A DNA stretch of 64,000 bases from DATFDN01 sp963756495 (lineage in GTDB: Bacteria > Pseudomonadota > Alphaproteobacteria > Acetobacterales > Acetobacteraceae). This document shows positions 1 to 8,376 of the stretch, piece by piece. The DNA lies in contig CAVWNS010000014.1 in assembly GCA_963756495.1 (NCBI GenBank), positions 248,001-312,000 on the forward strand, in the 5' to 3' direction. The notes under the pieces were generated by a model. That model was not told the origin of the DNA, did no database searches, and was given only the letters and a program-made list of their open reading frames with translations. The position numbers were made by a program, and so were the translations under genes. The stretch's first letter is position 1; every line of letters starts with the position of its first letter.

Positions 1-1872
1 CTGTCCGGCATCACGACGCTCTCGCACGGGATGTCCAATCTTGCACGGACGTCGTTGCAGGCGTTCGAGAACATGGGCCGAATGGTGCCGGCGCTGGGCG
101 CGATCACCGGCGCGGCGAGCATTGCCGGGATCATGCGGCTCACGTCGTCCTGGGCCGAGGCGACGACGCAGCTTGCCAACGCCGCGCAGCGGGCGGGCGT
201 GACGACACCGGAGTTGCAGCGGCTGGAGAATGCCGCACGGTTAGCGGGCGTGTCAGGCGATGCGCTGGCGTCGGGAATGAGGGGGCTGAAAGACAACCTG
301 GTGAACATGGTTGCCGGCCGTGCTCCGGGCGCCGTGGCCATGTTCAATACGTTGGAGGTCGCCTGGCGGAATGCGGACGGCTCGGCCCGCAACGTGTCAG
401 AGGTGCTGCCGGAACTGGCAAACAAGATCGCCGCCATCCGGGACCCGACCTTGCAAGCGCGCGCGGCGACCGACGCGTTCGGGGGCGCTGGCGAGGCGCT
501 GCTGCCGTTCCTGCGTCAAGGCGCGGCCGGGATCGCGGAACTGACGCGCGAGGCCCAGGCGCACGGCATCATGACCGAGCGGCAGGTTCAGGCCGCGCGG
601 GACCTGAACAAGGCCCAGGTGGCGCTGCGGGAATCCGTGGAGGGGTTGGGCAACTCGATCGCCGCGACGCTGGCGCCTACGCTCCGGCCGATGCTGGAGA
701 GCATGTCGCGCTGGATCGACGCCAACCGGGACTGGATCGCCACCGGCCTGAGCGAGAAGGTCAACGAGTTTGCCGGGTTCGTGAAGTCGATCGACTGGAT
801 CGCGGTCGAGAAGGGCATCACGGAATTCGGGCAAGGCGCCAACGCCGCGGCGAAGGCCGTAGGCGGCTGGCAGAACGTCATCGAAGGCCTGTTCGCGCTG
901 ATGGCGGCCCGGTTCGCCATTACGATGATTACCCCGTTCGTCACGCTGGGCGCGGCGATCCTGAAGGCCGGCGAGGGGCTGGCGGCTCTCGGCAAACTCG
1001 CGGCGCCAACCTGGCTCGGGCCGCTCACGCTGGCCTTGCAGGCTTACAACGACTTCCGCAATCCGCCGCAGCTGGCCCCCAGCAGTTGGCCATCCAATTC
1101 GCCATTCTGGCGAGATATGCCGGGCTCGACGCTGCGCGACAACCCGAATTCGCCGCTCTATGCCGGCCCGACGGGAGCCGAGCGCGCGCTACAGGCCGCA
1201 CAGGACTGGCTGCACGGTGCGCCGCGCGGCATTCGTAACAACAACCCACTGAATCTCGGCTATTCCCCCGATCAGGGCGCGACGGGCAGCGACGGGCGGT
1301 TCGGCACCTTTAAGTCGATGCAGGAGGGCGTCGCGGCGGCCGACCGGCAGCTGCTGAAATACCAGGACCGGGACCACATCAACACGCTGTCCGGCATCCT
1401 CGCGAAGTGGGCGCCTGGCAGCGAGAACGACACCGGCGCCTATGTCAACGACGTTGCTAAGCAGATCGGGGTGGACCCGAACGCACCGATCAACCTGCAC
1501 GACCGCGCCATGATGGCGGCAATGAACGAGGCTATGGCGCGTCACGAGACCGGGCGGGCGCTGGCCAGTGCTGACGCTTGGGGCGCGACTGATCTCGTCC
1601 TCGGCCCGCGGCCCGAGCAGCCCGACCAGCAGCTGTTCGCACCGTCAGCACAGGGTGCCCCGCAGCCGATGGCGCCAGCGACGAACGTCGGCGGGGGCAC
1701 CGGCGCTCCGCCGCCGGCTGTTTCCACCACGCAGACCGTCAAGGGCTCGGCGAACGTTAACATCCGGCTCAGTGGCGCTCCGGCCGGAACGAAAGTCACC
1801 AGCACGACGGATGGCGACCTGTTCTCCGGGCCGCCGCGCGTGCAGCAATCCATGGCGGGAACCGGCCCATGA
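1..1872 (+). CDS. Phage tail tape-measure-like protein with C-terminal lysozyme-like domain, 5' partial
   Basis: The reading frame is already open at base 1, so the true start lies outside the window; the first internal ATG is at 31. The first ~300 visible residues are alanine-rich and helical with a hydrophobic stretch (about residues 285-325), as in tape-measure proteins that set tail length and line the tail tube. Around residues 398-510 there is a GIRNNNPLNLGY motif and following segment seen in phage virion structural/muramidase proteins that nick peptidoglycan during DNA entry. The C-terminus is Pro/Gly/Ala-rich. It overlaps the next gene by 4 bases (ATGA), as in compact phage operons. 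Family naming rests on composition and that motif; a chromosomal homologue is less likely given the neighbours. Confidence 0.65.
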   Translation: MSGITTLSHGMSNLARTSLQAFENMGRMVPALGAITGAASIAGIMRLTSSWAEATTQLANAAQRAGVTTPELQRLENAARLAGVSGDALASGMRGLKDNLVNMVAGRAPGAVAMFNTLEVAWRNADGSARNVSEVLPELANKIAAIRDPTLQARAATDAFGGAGEALLPFLRQGAAGIAELTREAQAHGIMTERQVQAARDLNKAQVALRESVEGLGNSIAATLAPTLRPMLESMSRWIDANRDWIATGLSEKVNEFAGFVKSIDWIAVEKGITEFGQGANAAAKAVGGWQNVIEGLFALMAARFAITMITPFVTLGAAILKAGEGLAALGKLAAPTWLGPLTLALQAYNDFRNPPQLAPSSWPSNSPFWRDMPGSTLRDNPNSPLYAGPTGAERALQAAQDWLHGAPRGIRNNNPLNLGYSPDQGATGSDGRFGTFKSMQEGVAAADRQLLKYQDRDHINTLSGILAKWAPGSENDTGAYVNDVAKQIGVDPNAPINLHDRAMMAAMNEAMARHETGRALASADAWGATDLVLGPRPEQPDQQLFAPSAQGAPQPMAPATNVGGGTGAPPPAVSTTQTVKGSANVNIRLSGAPAGTKVTSTTDGDLFSGPPRVQQSMAGTGP

Positions 1873-2207
1873 AGCGCAAGCAGCCGCGGTATCAGGCGCC
1901 CCCGGTCCCGGACCTGTCGCCCCCCGGCGGGCTCTACGAAGCCATCGCGGGCGGGGCGATGGGGTGCAAAGACTTGTCCGCCTTCGCTCGATTGGCGCAG
2001 TCCAATGTGCCCCTCGAGACGGGCGAGAAGCTGGCGATCATGGATGAGTGCGGGTGCTTTCCGACGCTGCCGGGAGCGGAGTGGCGCCTGGTCAACTCGG
2101 CGCCCGCGCTCTCAACTTTCATGCTGGTCAACCCGCTGCCGCAGCGTCCCGCGCCGCCGCCGCTGGTGCTGTGGTTCCGAAATGACGAGATGGTGCCGAA
2201 AGGGTGA
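1869..2207 (+). CDS. Hypothetical phage-region protein
   Basis: A 112-residue protein whose ATG overlaps the stop of the tape-measure-like gene, implying translational coupling. It starts with a basic MKRKQPR stretch followed by a Pro-rich segment, has no membrane helix or recognisable motif, and ends in an FRND-type acidic tail. I do not recognise the family. Position suggests a small tail or lysis-module protein of the same prophage, but nothing in the sequence shows a function. Confidence 0.5.
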   Translation: MKRKQPRYQAPPVPDLSPPGGLYEAIAGGAMGCKDLSAFARLAQSNVPLETGEKLAIMDECGCFPTLPGAEWRLVNSAPALSTFMLVNPLPQRPAPPPLVLWFRNDEMVPKG

Positions 2208-2437
2208 GGCTTGACGCCGGGCGTCGGGCGTCGCAGCGTTGCTGCGGAGTTGGAAACTCCTGACGTAGCTACCCGCCGCGCTGGCGAATCACAGACAGGT
2301 CCGGGGGCGTTGCGCGCATGTCCAAGGCGCAAGCCCAAAGGCGCATCGGCCGAACCTACGTCCGGCATTTCCACCCCCGGATCGCCTGCGGCATGGAAAC
2401 CGCGTGCGACCGGCAATCCAGACGTAGGAGCCTCGCC

Positions 2438-2917
2438 ATGCACGATGCATGCGACACCGGGCGCACGCGCGCCAACAGCACCCCCTCCCGCCGCACGCTG
2501 CTCGGCGCTGCGGCCGCCCTCCCCGTCGCGGCGCTGCCCGCGGCAGCCGTCGCGGGCGCTGGCGACGATGCCGAGCTGCTGGCCCTCCGTCGCGCCCTGA
2601 TCCGCCATGAGGCGGCGGTGAGAGCCATCTCTGCCGAGCGCCTTCCGCCCGGCATCTCGGATGCGAGCTGTGACCAGGAGGCCAGGCTTGACGGCGCCCG
2701 TGACGATTTCCACGATGCTGTCGATCGGATCATCGACACGCCCGCCCGGACAGCCGCTGGCCGCTGGGCGAAGGCGGACGCGCTGCGGATGGCGCTGGAA
2801 ATGGACGTGTGCGACCGACCCGGGCATACCATCGCCAATATCGATGAAGACGGCGCGCTGCATGAATGCCTGGCGTGGAGCCTCGCCCGAGACGTACTCG
2901 AGGAGGGCACGTCGTGA
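2438..2917 (+). CDS. Small exported protein with twin-arginine-like signal, hypothetical
   Basis: The start at 2438 is chosen because GTAGGAG lies about 8 bases upstream; a longer frame back to 2318 lacks such a site. Of 159 residues, positions 17-40 read S-R-R-T-L-L followed by an Ala/Val-rich hydrophobic run ending A-V-A-G-A, a classical Tat-type leader. The mature part is rich in charged residues with no motif I know. Similar short Tat-leader proteins occur in alphaproteobacterial prophages. Its stop overlaps the next gene's GTG by 4 bases. Function unknown. Confidence 0.55.
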   Translation: MHDACDTGRTRANSTPSRRTLLGAAAALPVAALPAAAVAGAGDDAELLALRRALIRHEAAVRAISAERLPPGISDASCDQEARLDGARDDFHDAVDRIIDTPARTAAGRWAKADALRMALEMDVCDRPGHTIANIDEDGALHECLAWSLARDVLEEGTS

Positions 2918-3144
2918 CCCGCCAGAAGAAGGCCCCGCCCGACGCAACGAACGTGCTGCCGTTCCGCACCGGCGGCAGACATCTGGACCGTCGGGCCGTT
3001 CGGAACGCGCTGATCAAGGAGGCCGCCATGCTGCTCCGGATGGCGAGCGAAATGGACGAGGCGGATGGCGGTGGAAAGGCCCCGGTCATCCCCCTCCGGC
3101 CGATCCGGCGCAAGCCAAGGCCGGACCCGGAGGCAGCGGAATGA
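2914..3144 (+). CDS. Small hypothetical phage-region protein
   Basis: A 76-residue, basic protein. The GTG at 2914 is preferred over upstream starts because AGGAGG (2901-2906) sits just ahead of it and the start overlaps the previous stop (GTGA). It contains an internal NALIKEAAMLLRMASEMDEAD helix-like segment and an Arg/Pro-rich C-terminus. No family recognised. A strong hairpin terminator follows at 3306, so it is probably the last gene of the phage operon. Confidence 0.5.
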   Translation: MTRQKKAPPDATNVLPFRTGGRHLDRRAVRNALIKEAAMLLRMASEMDEADGGGKAPVIPLRPIRRKPRPDPEAAE

Positions 3145-3305
3145 GCGCTTCGCCATGGCTCGGATTTGAGCGATGGGGTTCCGCCGTGATGGCAGCGCCC
3201 CTTTGCCACCGGCCTGACGCTGGGATCACGGCGGCCCGCCGGCTGGCGAGGTAACGACCATCATCCGCCCCGCTTCCTCCCAGTGCCAGGCGGATAACTC
3301 CGAGG

Positions 3306-3341
3306 CAGCCCGGCGCCTTCGTCCCGCGCCGGGCTGTTCTT
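3306..3341 (+). terminator. Rho-independent terminator of the phage operon
   Basis: A perfect 11-bp stem, CAGCCCGGCGC (3306-3316) with GCGCCGGGCTG (3326-3336), closes a 9-base loop and is followed by TTCTT. It lies about 160 bases after the last small phage gene and in front of a gene remnant, fitting the end of that transcription unit. Confidence 0.7.
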
Positions 3342-3713
3342 GTGGGCAGCCACGGCCAGCGGCGCACCAACGAAGACAAGCGGCGGGCCGCGCTGCGGCT
3401 GCTGAACGATGCGGAGTGGGCGCTGTGGTCGAATAGCGAAATTGCCCGGCGGTGCGGCGTGGACCACACGCTTGTGGGGCGCCTGCGGCCGGCCTCACTT
3501 GTGCAAAACGCAAGTGATCCGGCTTCGTCTCGCACCTATGTGACGAAGCACGGCACAACGTCTGTGATGAACACGGCGGCGATCGGACGATGCGCGATCC
3601 CGCGCGACGTGTGGACGAACGAGACCCGGACGCCCCTCATGCGAATTGGTGAATTTTTAAGTGCTAGGCGCCAAATGTTGTTTGCGGATGCTGATGCCGC
3701 AACCGCGGATTGA
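3342..3713 (+). pseudogene. Remnant of a ParB/HTH phage or plasmid protein
   Basis: The first ~75 residues (RRTNEDKRR..., WSNSEIARRCGVDHTLVGRLR, then TYVTKHGTT) match the helix-turn-helix linker typical of ParB-nuclease-domain proteins found on phages and plasmids. There the segment sits in the middle of the protein and carries sequence-specific DNA contact. Here the N-terminal ParB domain is missing and the tail after about residue 80 looks unrelated, so this is a truncated fragment. Frame 3342 begins directly behind a terminator hairpin with no ribosome binding site. I regard it as a non-functional scar of deletion inside the prophage. Confidence 0.55.
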
Positions 3714-3913
3714 AAATAAGCCTCGCGTTGTGCCGCTTGGAAGTTGCATCTCGGGGTCGTGATTGGTTATCCACTTTGGTGAACCTCGCGTGGTGCGCCG
3801 TGCCGTCGTTTCGCCGCGACCCCCGCCCTATTATCCAGCACTTGGCATCTATTCTCAGCTCAGCGGTAGCTCCGTGGTGTTTGCTGAGAACGGCTGCTAA
3901 GGGGGGTACACTC

Positions 3914-4126
3914 ATGCCGACGAAGTTCGGATCCGGTCCATGTTCTCGCGAGCCGTCAGCGCACGAGAAGACCAAGGATCAAGGCACGCCGCACAAAAGT
4001 GGTCGTGTGGAGGTGCCGTCTCCTGGCGGTAGAAAGGAAAACCTGCTGTTCGAGTTTTTCGATCGGAACCTAAAATCGTCGGACTACCGCAGACTGCTCC
4101 ACAAAGCGGACAAGGATGCCAAGTGA
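3914..4126 (+). CDS. Hypothetical protein, 70 aa
   Basis: The start at 3914 follows a G-rich stretch (AAGGGGGG) about 7 bases upstream; a longer in-frame version to 3710 covers the AT-richer spacer and has poor codon choice. The product is hydrophilic and basic, with a C-terminal helix-like NLLFEFFDRNLKSSDYRRLL. It overlaps the next gene by 11 bases. No family is recognised; the lower GC content than the core genome fits acquired DNA. Confidence 0.4.
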   Translation: MPTKFGSGPCSREPSAHEKTKDQGTPHKSGRVEVPSPGGRKENLLFEFFDRNLKSSDYRRLLHKADKDAK

Positions 4127-4595
4127 GCGGGACTGCGTCGAACATCTTCTAACGCTCGCCAAAGCCACCGCAACCCGCAAACTCCGGTTTCAGGAAACTG
4201 TCGCTCTGGGATTGTTGGTGGCACTTAAGTGGGACAGGGCCAAGCTCAGGATACCGCCGGGCGTCGTGCCGGGCGGCGATGATTTGGCGGCTGCGGATAG
4301 CTTCACCGAAGGTGAGTTGAGCGATCTGCGGGAGACTGCATTACGACTTCTCGACCAGTACGCCGAGCGTACGTGGCGGCAGTGGTTGTCTGGCGTTGGA
4401 CAGGGCTTCGTAGCGGCTGCCCTCTGGACTGCAACGGTGTTTATCATCGGTGCAATCGCGATTTGGAGTTCCGGGGGAGACGTTGGGACTGTGTTTCGAG
4501 AGCTAATCAAAGAGCGACCCGCTGCCCAAGCGGTCACCTCTCCTGCAGATGTTGGACCGCCCGCGCGGCAATCACCGCAGTCGGCTGCGCCTTGA
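4116..4595 (+). CDS. Hypothetical single-span membrane protein
   Basis: A 159-residue protein starting inside the preceding ORF (11-base overlap). Residues 1-105 are soluble and mixed helical. About residues 108-133 (QGFVAAALWTATVFIIGAIA) form one transmembrane helix, followed by a short Pro/Ala-rich tail. It is probably co-expressed with the 70-residue protein upstream. Base composition is below that of flanking core genes. I cannot assign a family or role. Confidence 0.45.
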   Translation: MPSERDCVEHLLTLAKATATRKLRFQETVALGLLVALKWDRAKLRIPPGVVPGGDDLAAADSFTEGELSDLRETALRLLDQYAERTWRQWLSGVGQGFVAAALWTATVFIIGAIAIWSSGGDVGTVFRELIKERPAAQAVTSPADVGPPARQSPQSAAP

Positions 4596-4605
4596 ACGCT
4601 TTGTC

Positions 4606-4812
4606 CTAATACCCCGGCGGCCGTGCCGGCGGCCGCTTCATGAGCACGAACCCCGACCGTTCCAGGTGCTCGACCAGGCGCTCGGCGGTGATCCGCGCCA
4701 TGGCATCGTCCGCGGTGCGAACGCGGCGGCGGCCGTCATAGCGGAGCGCGAAGGACAGCGTTTCGGCGATTTCCTCGGCCGTCGCGGGACGGAGCTGCGG
4801 GTCGTCTGGCAT
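4606..4812 (-). CDS. Small conserved phage-region protein
   Basis: A 68-residue protein with a regular pattern TAEEIAETLSFALRYDGRRRV, then ARITAERLVEHLERSGFVLMKR. Such short proteins recur in Acetobacteraceae and related genomes at prophage edges. It is the last coding sequence before the tRNA-Ala gene and faces the other phage genes (convergent with 4116-4595, 10-base gap). Function unknown; a small DNA-associated accessory protein is conceivable but not shown. Confidence 0.5.
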   Translation of the reverse strand: MPDDPQLRPATAEEIAETLSFALRYDGRRRVRTADDAMARITAERLVEHLERSGFVLMKRPPARPPGY

Positions 4813-4950
4813 GGGGCGAGCCTACGCAGACGGGAGGAACGGGACAAGAACAACTCGGCGCCCGAGACGCGCGAGAGACGTGGGCTAGGCCGTGGGCCAT
4901 GCAAGCGCGTCAGAGAACATACAGCAGTATCAGCGGGGTACGGGCCTAGA

Positions 4951-5026
4951 TGGTGGAGCTGAGGGGGATCGAACCCCTGACCTCCTCATTGCGAACGAGG
5001 CGCTCTCCCAGCTGAGCTACAGCCCC
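4951..5026 (-). tRNA. tRNA-Ala (anticodon CGC)
   Basis: The reverse complement gives a 76-base cloverleaf: GGGGCTG acceptor, GTAGCTCAGC D-arm, anticodon loop TTCGCAA (anticodon CGC, codon GCG), GGTTCGATCC T-arm and an encoded CCA end. Its 3' end at 4951 faces the prophage remnant, which is the usual side for tyrosine-integrase insertion into a tRNA gene. Confidence 0.95.
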
Positions 5027-5137
5027 ATCGTCGGCGGCGCGGAACATGCTGAGGGGCAGGGTCGGAGTCAAGCTGGCTCTCCGGTTGCGGATCACGGCGG
5101 GCGCGGCTAGCTTGCGCGCCGCCCACGGGAGGCCCGC

Positions 5138-5458
5138 GTGATCACCGCAGTCTTTCAACTCGTGAACGTGCTTCTGCTGCTCTACTGGTGGGCGATATTC
5201 CTGTCGGCGGTCGTCAGCACGCTGATGAGCTTCGGCGTGCTGGACTCGCGCAATCGGATCGTGTGGACCATCGCCGACTTCCTGGGTCGGCTCACCGAGC
5301 CCGCGCTCCGTCCCATCCGCAACGTGCTGCCAAACCTGGGCGGTATCGACATCAGCCCCTTGATTCTCCTGATCCTCATTTCCGTCATCCGTTCGGTCGT
5401 CCTGCCGAGGGTCTATTCCGCTGTCGAGTTCGGCGATTGGCAGTCGCTGATCTACTGA
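5138..5458 (+). CDS. YggT family membrane protein
   Basis: A 106-residue protein with two hydrophobic segments (about 5-30 and 72-92) separated by the family segment DFLGRLTEPALRPIRNVLPN, which identifies the YggT family of small inner-membrane proteins linked in other bacteria to cell division and osmotic tolerance. It starts at GTG 5138 behind GGGAGG. folD follows 31 bases downstream on the same strand, a common alphaproteobacterial pairing. Length is normal for the family and no anomaly is seen. Confidence 0.85.
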   Translation: MITAVFQLVNVLLLLYWWAIFLSAVVSTLMSFGVLDSRNRIVWTIADFLGRLTEPALRPIRNVLPNLGGIDISPLILLILISVIRSVVLPRVYSAVEFGDWQSLIY

Positions 5459-5489
5459 TCCGTCATCCCCGGGCCATCGCGGTCGTCGC

Positions 5490-6362
5490 GTGACGGCGCG
5501 CATCATCGACGGCAAGGCGATCGCCGCCGCGCTGCGGTCCGCGGTCGGCCAGCGCGTCGCCGCGCTGGACCTGCGGCCGGGCCTCGCGGTGGTGCTGGTG
5601 GGCGATAATCCGGCGAGCGCGGTCTATGTGCGCAGCAAGGACCGTGCCGCCGCGGCGGCCGGGATCGCCGCGCGCACGCTGCGGCTGCCCGCGACGACGA
5701 CCGAGGCTGCGCTGCTGGCTGAGATCGACCGGCTGAACGCGGACGACACGGTGGACGCCATCCTCGTGCAGCTGCCGCTGCCGGCGCATATCGCGCCGCG
5801 CGCGGTGATCGAGCGCATCGATCCGGCGAAGGACGTGGACGGGTTCCATCCGCTGAACTCCGGACGACTGGCTGACGGGCAGGCCCTGCTCGCGCCCTGC
5901 ACGCCGCGCGGGGTGATGCGCCTGCTCGCGGCCGCCGCGGTGCCGACGCGCGGGGCGCGGGCAGTGGTGCTCGGGCGATCCGCGATCGTCGGGCGGCCGA
6001 TGGCGGCGATGCTGCTGGCCGCCGATGCGACGGTGACCATCGCGCATAGCCGCACCCGCGATCTGGCAGGCGAGTGCCGGCGCGCCGAGATCCTGATCGC
6101 CGCGGTGGGACGGGCGGAGCTGGTCCGCGGCAGCTGGATCGCGCCGGGCGCGACGGTGATCGATGTCGGGATCAACCGGCTGGCCGACGGGCGGCTGGCG
6201 GGCGACGTCGCGTTCGCCGAGGCGGCACGGGTCGCCGGCGCGATCACCCCGGTGCCGGGCGGCGTCGGACCGATGACCATCGCATGCCTGCTGGAGAACA
6301 CGCTACTGGCGGCAGCGGCACGCAAGGGGCTGCCCACGCGCGGGTGGTTAACGATTCCCTAA
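5490..6362 (+). CDS. folD: Bifunctional methylenetetrahydrofolate dehydrogenase / methenyltetrahydrofolate cyclohydrolase FolD
   Basis: FolD interconverts methylene-, methenyl- and 10-formyl-tetrahydrofolate in one-carbon metabolism. The 290-residue protein has the expected length. Visible signatures are VGDNPAS..YV..K (catalytic Tyr and Lys near residues 49-53), ILVQLPLP, P-A-K-D-V-D-G-F near residue 115, the dinucleotide-binding VVLGRSAIVGRPM and the C-terminal TPVPGGVGPMT. Translation begins at GTG 5490. It follows yggT closely and probably shares its transcript; a second folate gene, folE, lies at 11.2 kb. Confidence 0.95.
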   Translation: MTARIIDGKAIAAALRSAVGQRVAALDLRPGLAVVLVGDNPASAVYVRSKDRAAAAAGIAARTLRLPATTTEAALLAEIDRLNADDTVDAILVQLPLPAHIAPRAVIERIDPAKDVDGFHPLNSGRLADGQALLAPCTPRGVMRLLAAAAVPTRGARAVVLGRSAIVGRPMAAMLLAADATVTIAHSRTRDLAGECRRAEILIAAVGRAELVRGSWIAPGATVIDVGINRLADGRLAGDVAFAEAARVAGAITPVPGGVGPMTIACLLENTLLAAAARKGLPTRGWLTIP

Positions 6363-6416
6363 CCAATTTCGTACGTTACGTCGCCGCCGCGGACCGATTT
6401 GTACAACGCGGGGGTG

Positions 6417-6611
6417 CTAGAAATCGATGCAGCGCCCCTTGCGCTCCCAGTCGCCATATCGGGTGGGCTCGGGCCCGGCGGGGCCGCCGATTTCGCGCAC
6501 CGGGGCCTCGGCGGGGACTCCCTGAGTGGGGTCAGGCTCGGCAGGGAGTGGGTTGGCGGAGGCCGCCGGCGCTGTCGCGGGCTGCTCGGCAGGAACGGGT
6601 CGGGTGGGCAT
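6417..6611 (-). CDS. DUF1674 / SDHAF4-like succinate dehydrogenase assembly factor
   Basis: This 64-residue protein ends in the hallmark EIGGPAGPEPTRYGDWERKG segment plus R-C-x-D-F. That identifies DUF1674, the bacterial counterpart of the mitochondrial factor SDHAF4 that assists maturation of the flavinylated SdhA subunit. The N-terminal half is Pro/Ala-rich and probably disordered, as usual. It lies 39 bases downstream of a GST gene on the same strand and may be co-transcribed with it. No sdh genes are within the window. Confidence 0.8.
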   Translation of the reverse strand: MPTRPVPAEQPATAPAASANPLPAEPDPTQGVPAEAPVREIGGPAGPEPTRYGDWERKGRCIDF

Positions 6612-6650
6612 GGCGTGCAGATGGGCCGTGCCCGCCGCGTCGGCAACGGC

Positions 6651-7313
6651 TCAAGGAGGGGTCTCGTAGTCGGCGAGCAGCCAGGATGCGGGTTCCGCCG
6701 CCGCCGCCTCGTACCAGGCATCCACCAGGGGATAGGCGCGGACAGCCTGGCAGTAGGCCAGGGTTGCGGGCGCGAGCACCGGCTGCCAGGTAAGGAAGCG
6801 CGCGACGATCGGGGCGAACATCGCGTCGGCGGCGGTGAACGCGCCCCCGAACAGGAAAAGCCCGCTGGCGCCGAAGCGCGCGCGGGTCTCGGCCCACAGC
6901 GTCTCGATCCGCGCGATATCGGCGAGCGCGCCCTCTGTGCGGCCAAGTCCGGCAAGCTGGCCGCCCAGATTCATCCACATCGTCTCGCGCAGGGCACGAA
7001 ACCCCGCATGCATCTCGGCCGCCGCCGAGCGGGCATGGGCGCGGGCGGCACGGTCTTGCGGCCAGAGTGCGGGAGCCTGCTCGGCGCAGTACTCGCAGAT
7101 TGCCAGGGACTCCCAGACGACCGCGCCGCGATGCTCGAGGTAGGGAACCAAGCCGGTCGGTGAGATCCCGCGCAACACCGGGGTCGGGCCGGGACGCTGA
7201 AACGGGATCACGATCTCGATGACATCGAGGCCGGCGAGGCGGACGGCGAGCCAGCCCCGCAGGGACCAGGACGAGTAGCGACGATTGCCGATGACGAGCT
7301 TTCCCTCGGACAT
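6651..7313 (-). CDS. Glutathione S-transferase family protein
   Basis: A 220-residue protein with a thioredoxin-like N-terminal domain (about 1-80; V-I-G-N-R-R-Y-S-S-W-S-L-R near the active site and SPTGLVPYLEH, E-S-L-A-I as glutathione-contacting motifs) and an all-helical C-terminal domain (FTAADAMFAPIV motif). The RYSSWSLR type uses Ser rather than Cys at the active site. Substrate cannot be told from sequence; detoxification or maleylacetoacetate-like isomerisation are both possible. Starts at ATG 7313, divergent from the receiver gene at 7390. Confidence 0.85.
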   Translation of the reverse strand: MSEGKLVIGNRRYSSWSLRGWLAVRLAGLDVIEIVIPFQRPGPTPVLRGISPTGLVPYLEHRGAVVWESLAICEYCAEQAPALWPQDRAARAHARSAAAEMHAGFRALRETMWMNLGGQLAGLGRTEGALADIARIETLWAETRARFGASGLFLFGGAFTAADAMFAPIVARFLTWQPVLAPATLAYCQAVRAYPLVDAWYEAAAAEPASWLLADYETPP

Positions 7314-7389
7314 GATGGTTCCTCAATAACCGGTGAGCGGCGCGGGTCAGCCTATCGCGTCGGCCTGGCGCTCCGTATCGATACGCCTC

Positions 7390-7737
7390 ATGCCCGCGCG
7401 ACCCCACATTCTCGTTGTCGAAGATGACCCCCTGGTCTCCGAAGTGGTGATCGAGGCCTTGGGCGACGTGTATGACACGAGCAACGCAGAGACCGCCGCC
7501 GCGGCGCTGGCGCGCCTGGGCATGGGCATGGTCGATCTGGTGCTGCTGGACTGCACGCTGCCCGGCGGACTGGGCCAGGATCTGCTGCCCGCGGCGGATC
7601 GGGCGGGAATCCCGGTCGTGCTGATGTCGGGGAACCCGGGAATGGCCGAGCAGGTGCCGGGCCTGCGGCCGTTCGTGCTGAAGCCGTTTACCCTGACGGG
7701 GCTGCTGGAGACGGTGCAGGGCGTGTTGGGGCGGTAG
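7390..7737 (+). CDS. Stand-alone response regulator receiver protein
   Basis: The ATG at 7390 is chosen over the upstream frame from 7333 because it puts the conserved ILVVEDDPLV strand right at the N-terminus. The 115-residue product is a bare CheY-like receiver: acidic pair EDD near residue 10, phospho-acceptor Asp in LVLLDCTLPGG, the switch Ser in VLMSGNP and the Lys in FVLKPFTL. No output domain is present, so it must act through a partner protein. No histidine kinase lies next to it. Confidence 0.85.
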   Translation: MPARPHILVVEDDPLVSEVVIEALGDVYDTSNAETAAAALARLGMGMVDLVLLDCTLPGGLGQDLLPAADRAGIPVVLMSGNPGMAEQVPGLRPFVLKPFTLTGLLETVQGVLGR

Positions 7738-7969
7738 AGCCCGATCGCTTCAAGATGCAACCTCTCGGCTCACCGGCCTGAGCGATCGCGCTCCGGACGA
7801 TCGTGCGTGGCCGCATGAAACCGGGGCAGAAGCCGGAAGTTCCTGGACAGGCGCTGAAGCTGGCCACCGAAGCTGACCGAGGGCGCCAGAGCCATAATGG
7901 AACCCGGGAGTGCCCCATGACACAGAGGACCGCTGGCCTTGAGGCCTCGCGGTGGTTGAGCCGACAGGA

Positions 7970-8233
7970 TTAGCGGCGGGAGCGTGCCGCGGGTGCGCCA
8001 TCCGGGTCGTAGCGGCTGGGCCAGATCGCGTGCGGCGGGATGCCAAGTTCCTGCGCAATCAAGGCTTCCAGGGCCGGCCAGGGTTGTTTCAACGCTTTGC
8101 CGGCGGCGGTGGGATGATAGCCGTGCGCGACCGAAAGCCCCGCCAGGGTTCGGCCGCGTTTCTTCAGGGCGGCGAGCACATCCGCCGGATGCCAGTCAGA
8201 GCCCGGGAGAGACATGCCTGCCGGCTGTTTCAT
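7970..8233 (-). CDS. Nlp/Ner-type small DNA-binding regulator
   Basis: An 87-residue protein of the Nlp (Ner-like) family: DWHPADVLAALKKRGRTLAGLS, a helix-turn-helix through TAAGKALKQPWPALEALIAQ, then IPPHAIWPSRYDPDG, the family end. Relatives are the Mu Ner repressor and chromosomal Nlp/SfsB proteins. It is transcribed away from the S24-like regulator at 8377, with a palindromic site between, the arrangement of a phage-like genetic switch. About 230 bases between it and the receiver gene (7738-7969) hold nothing I can identify. Confidence 0.8.
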   Translation of the reverse strand: MKQPAGMSLPGSDWHPADVLAALKKRGRTLAGLSVAHGYHPTAAGKALKQPWPALEALIAQELGIPPHAIWPSRYDPDGAPAARSRR

Positions 8234-8246
8234 CGCGTGGCCGAAA

Positions 8247-8268
8247 TTCTCTTTAGAGAAAAATTCTC
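8247..8268. promoter_or_regulatory. Candidate operator between divergent regulators
   Basis: TTCTC (8247-8251) and GAGAA (8256-8260) form an inverted repeat with 4-base spacing, and a further TTCTCGAAAA copy follows at 8264. The stretch is AT-rich inside otherwise very GC-rich DNA and lies 14 bases upstream of the Nlp-type start codon. Binding by either flanking regulator is inferred. Confidence 0.5.
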
Positions 8269-8376
8269 GAAAAGTACCCTTCTTCTACCCTGAATCTGGC
8301 CCAGGCGCGTGATTTCACCCGGAAAGCGTTGGGAGTTTGGACGGTTGGCTGGTCGATGTCACGTACAGAGAGAAGA

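Noticed and set aside
2246..2260. Small GGAGTT/AACTCC hairpin as a terminator
   Set aside because: The stem is only six base pairs with no T-run, inside a 230-base gap between phage genes, so it is not called.
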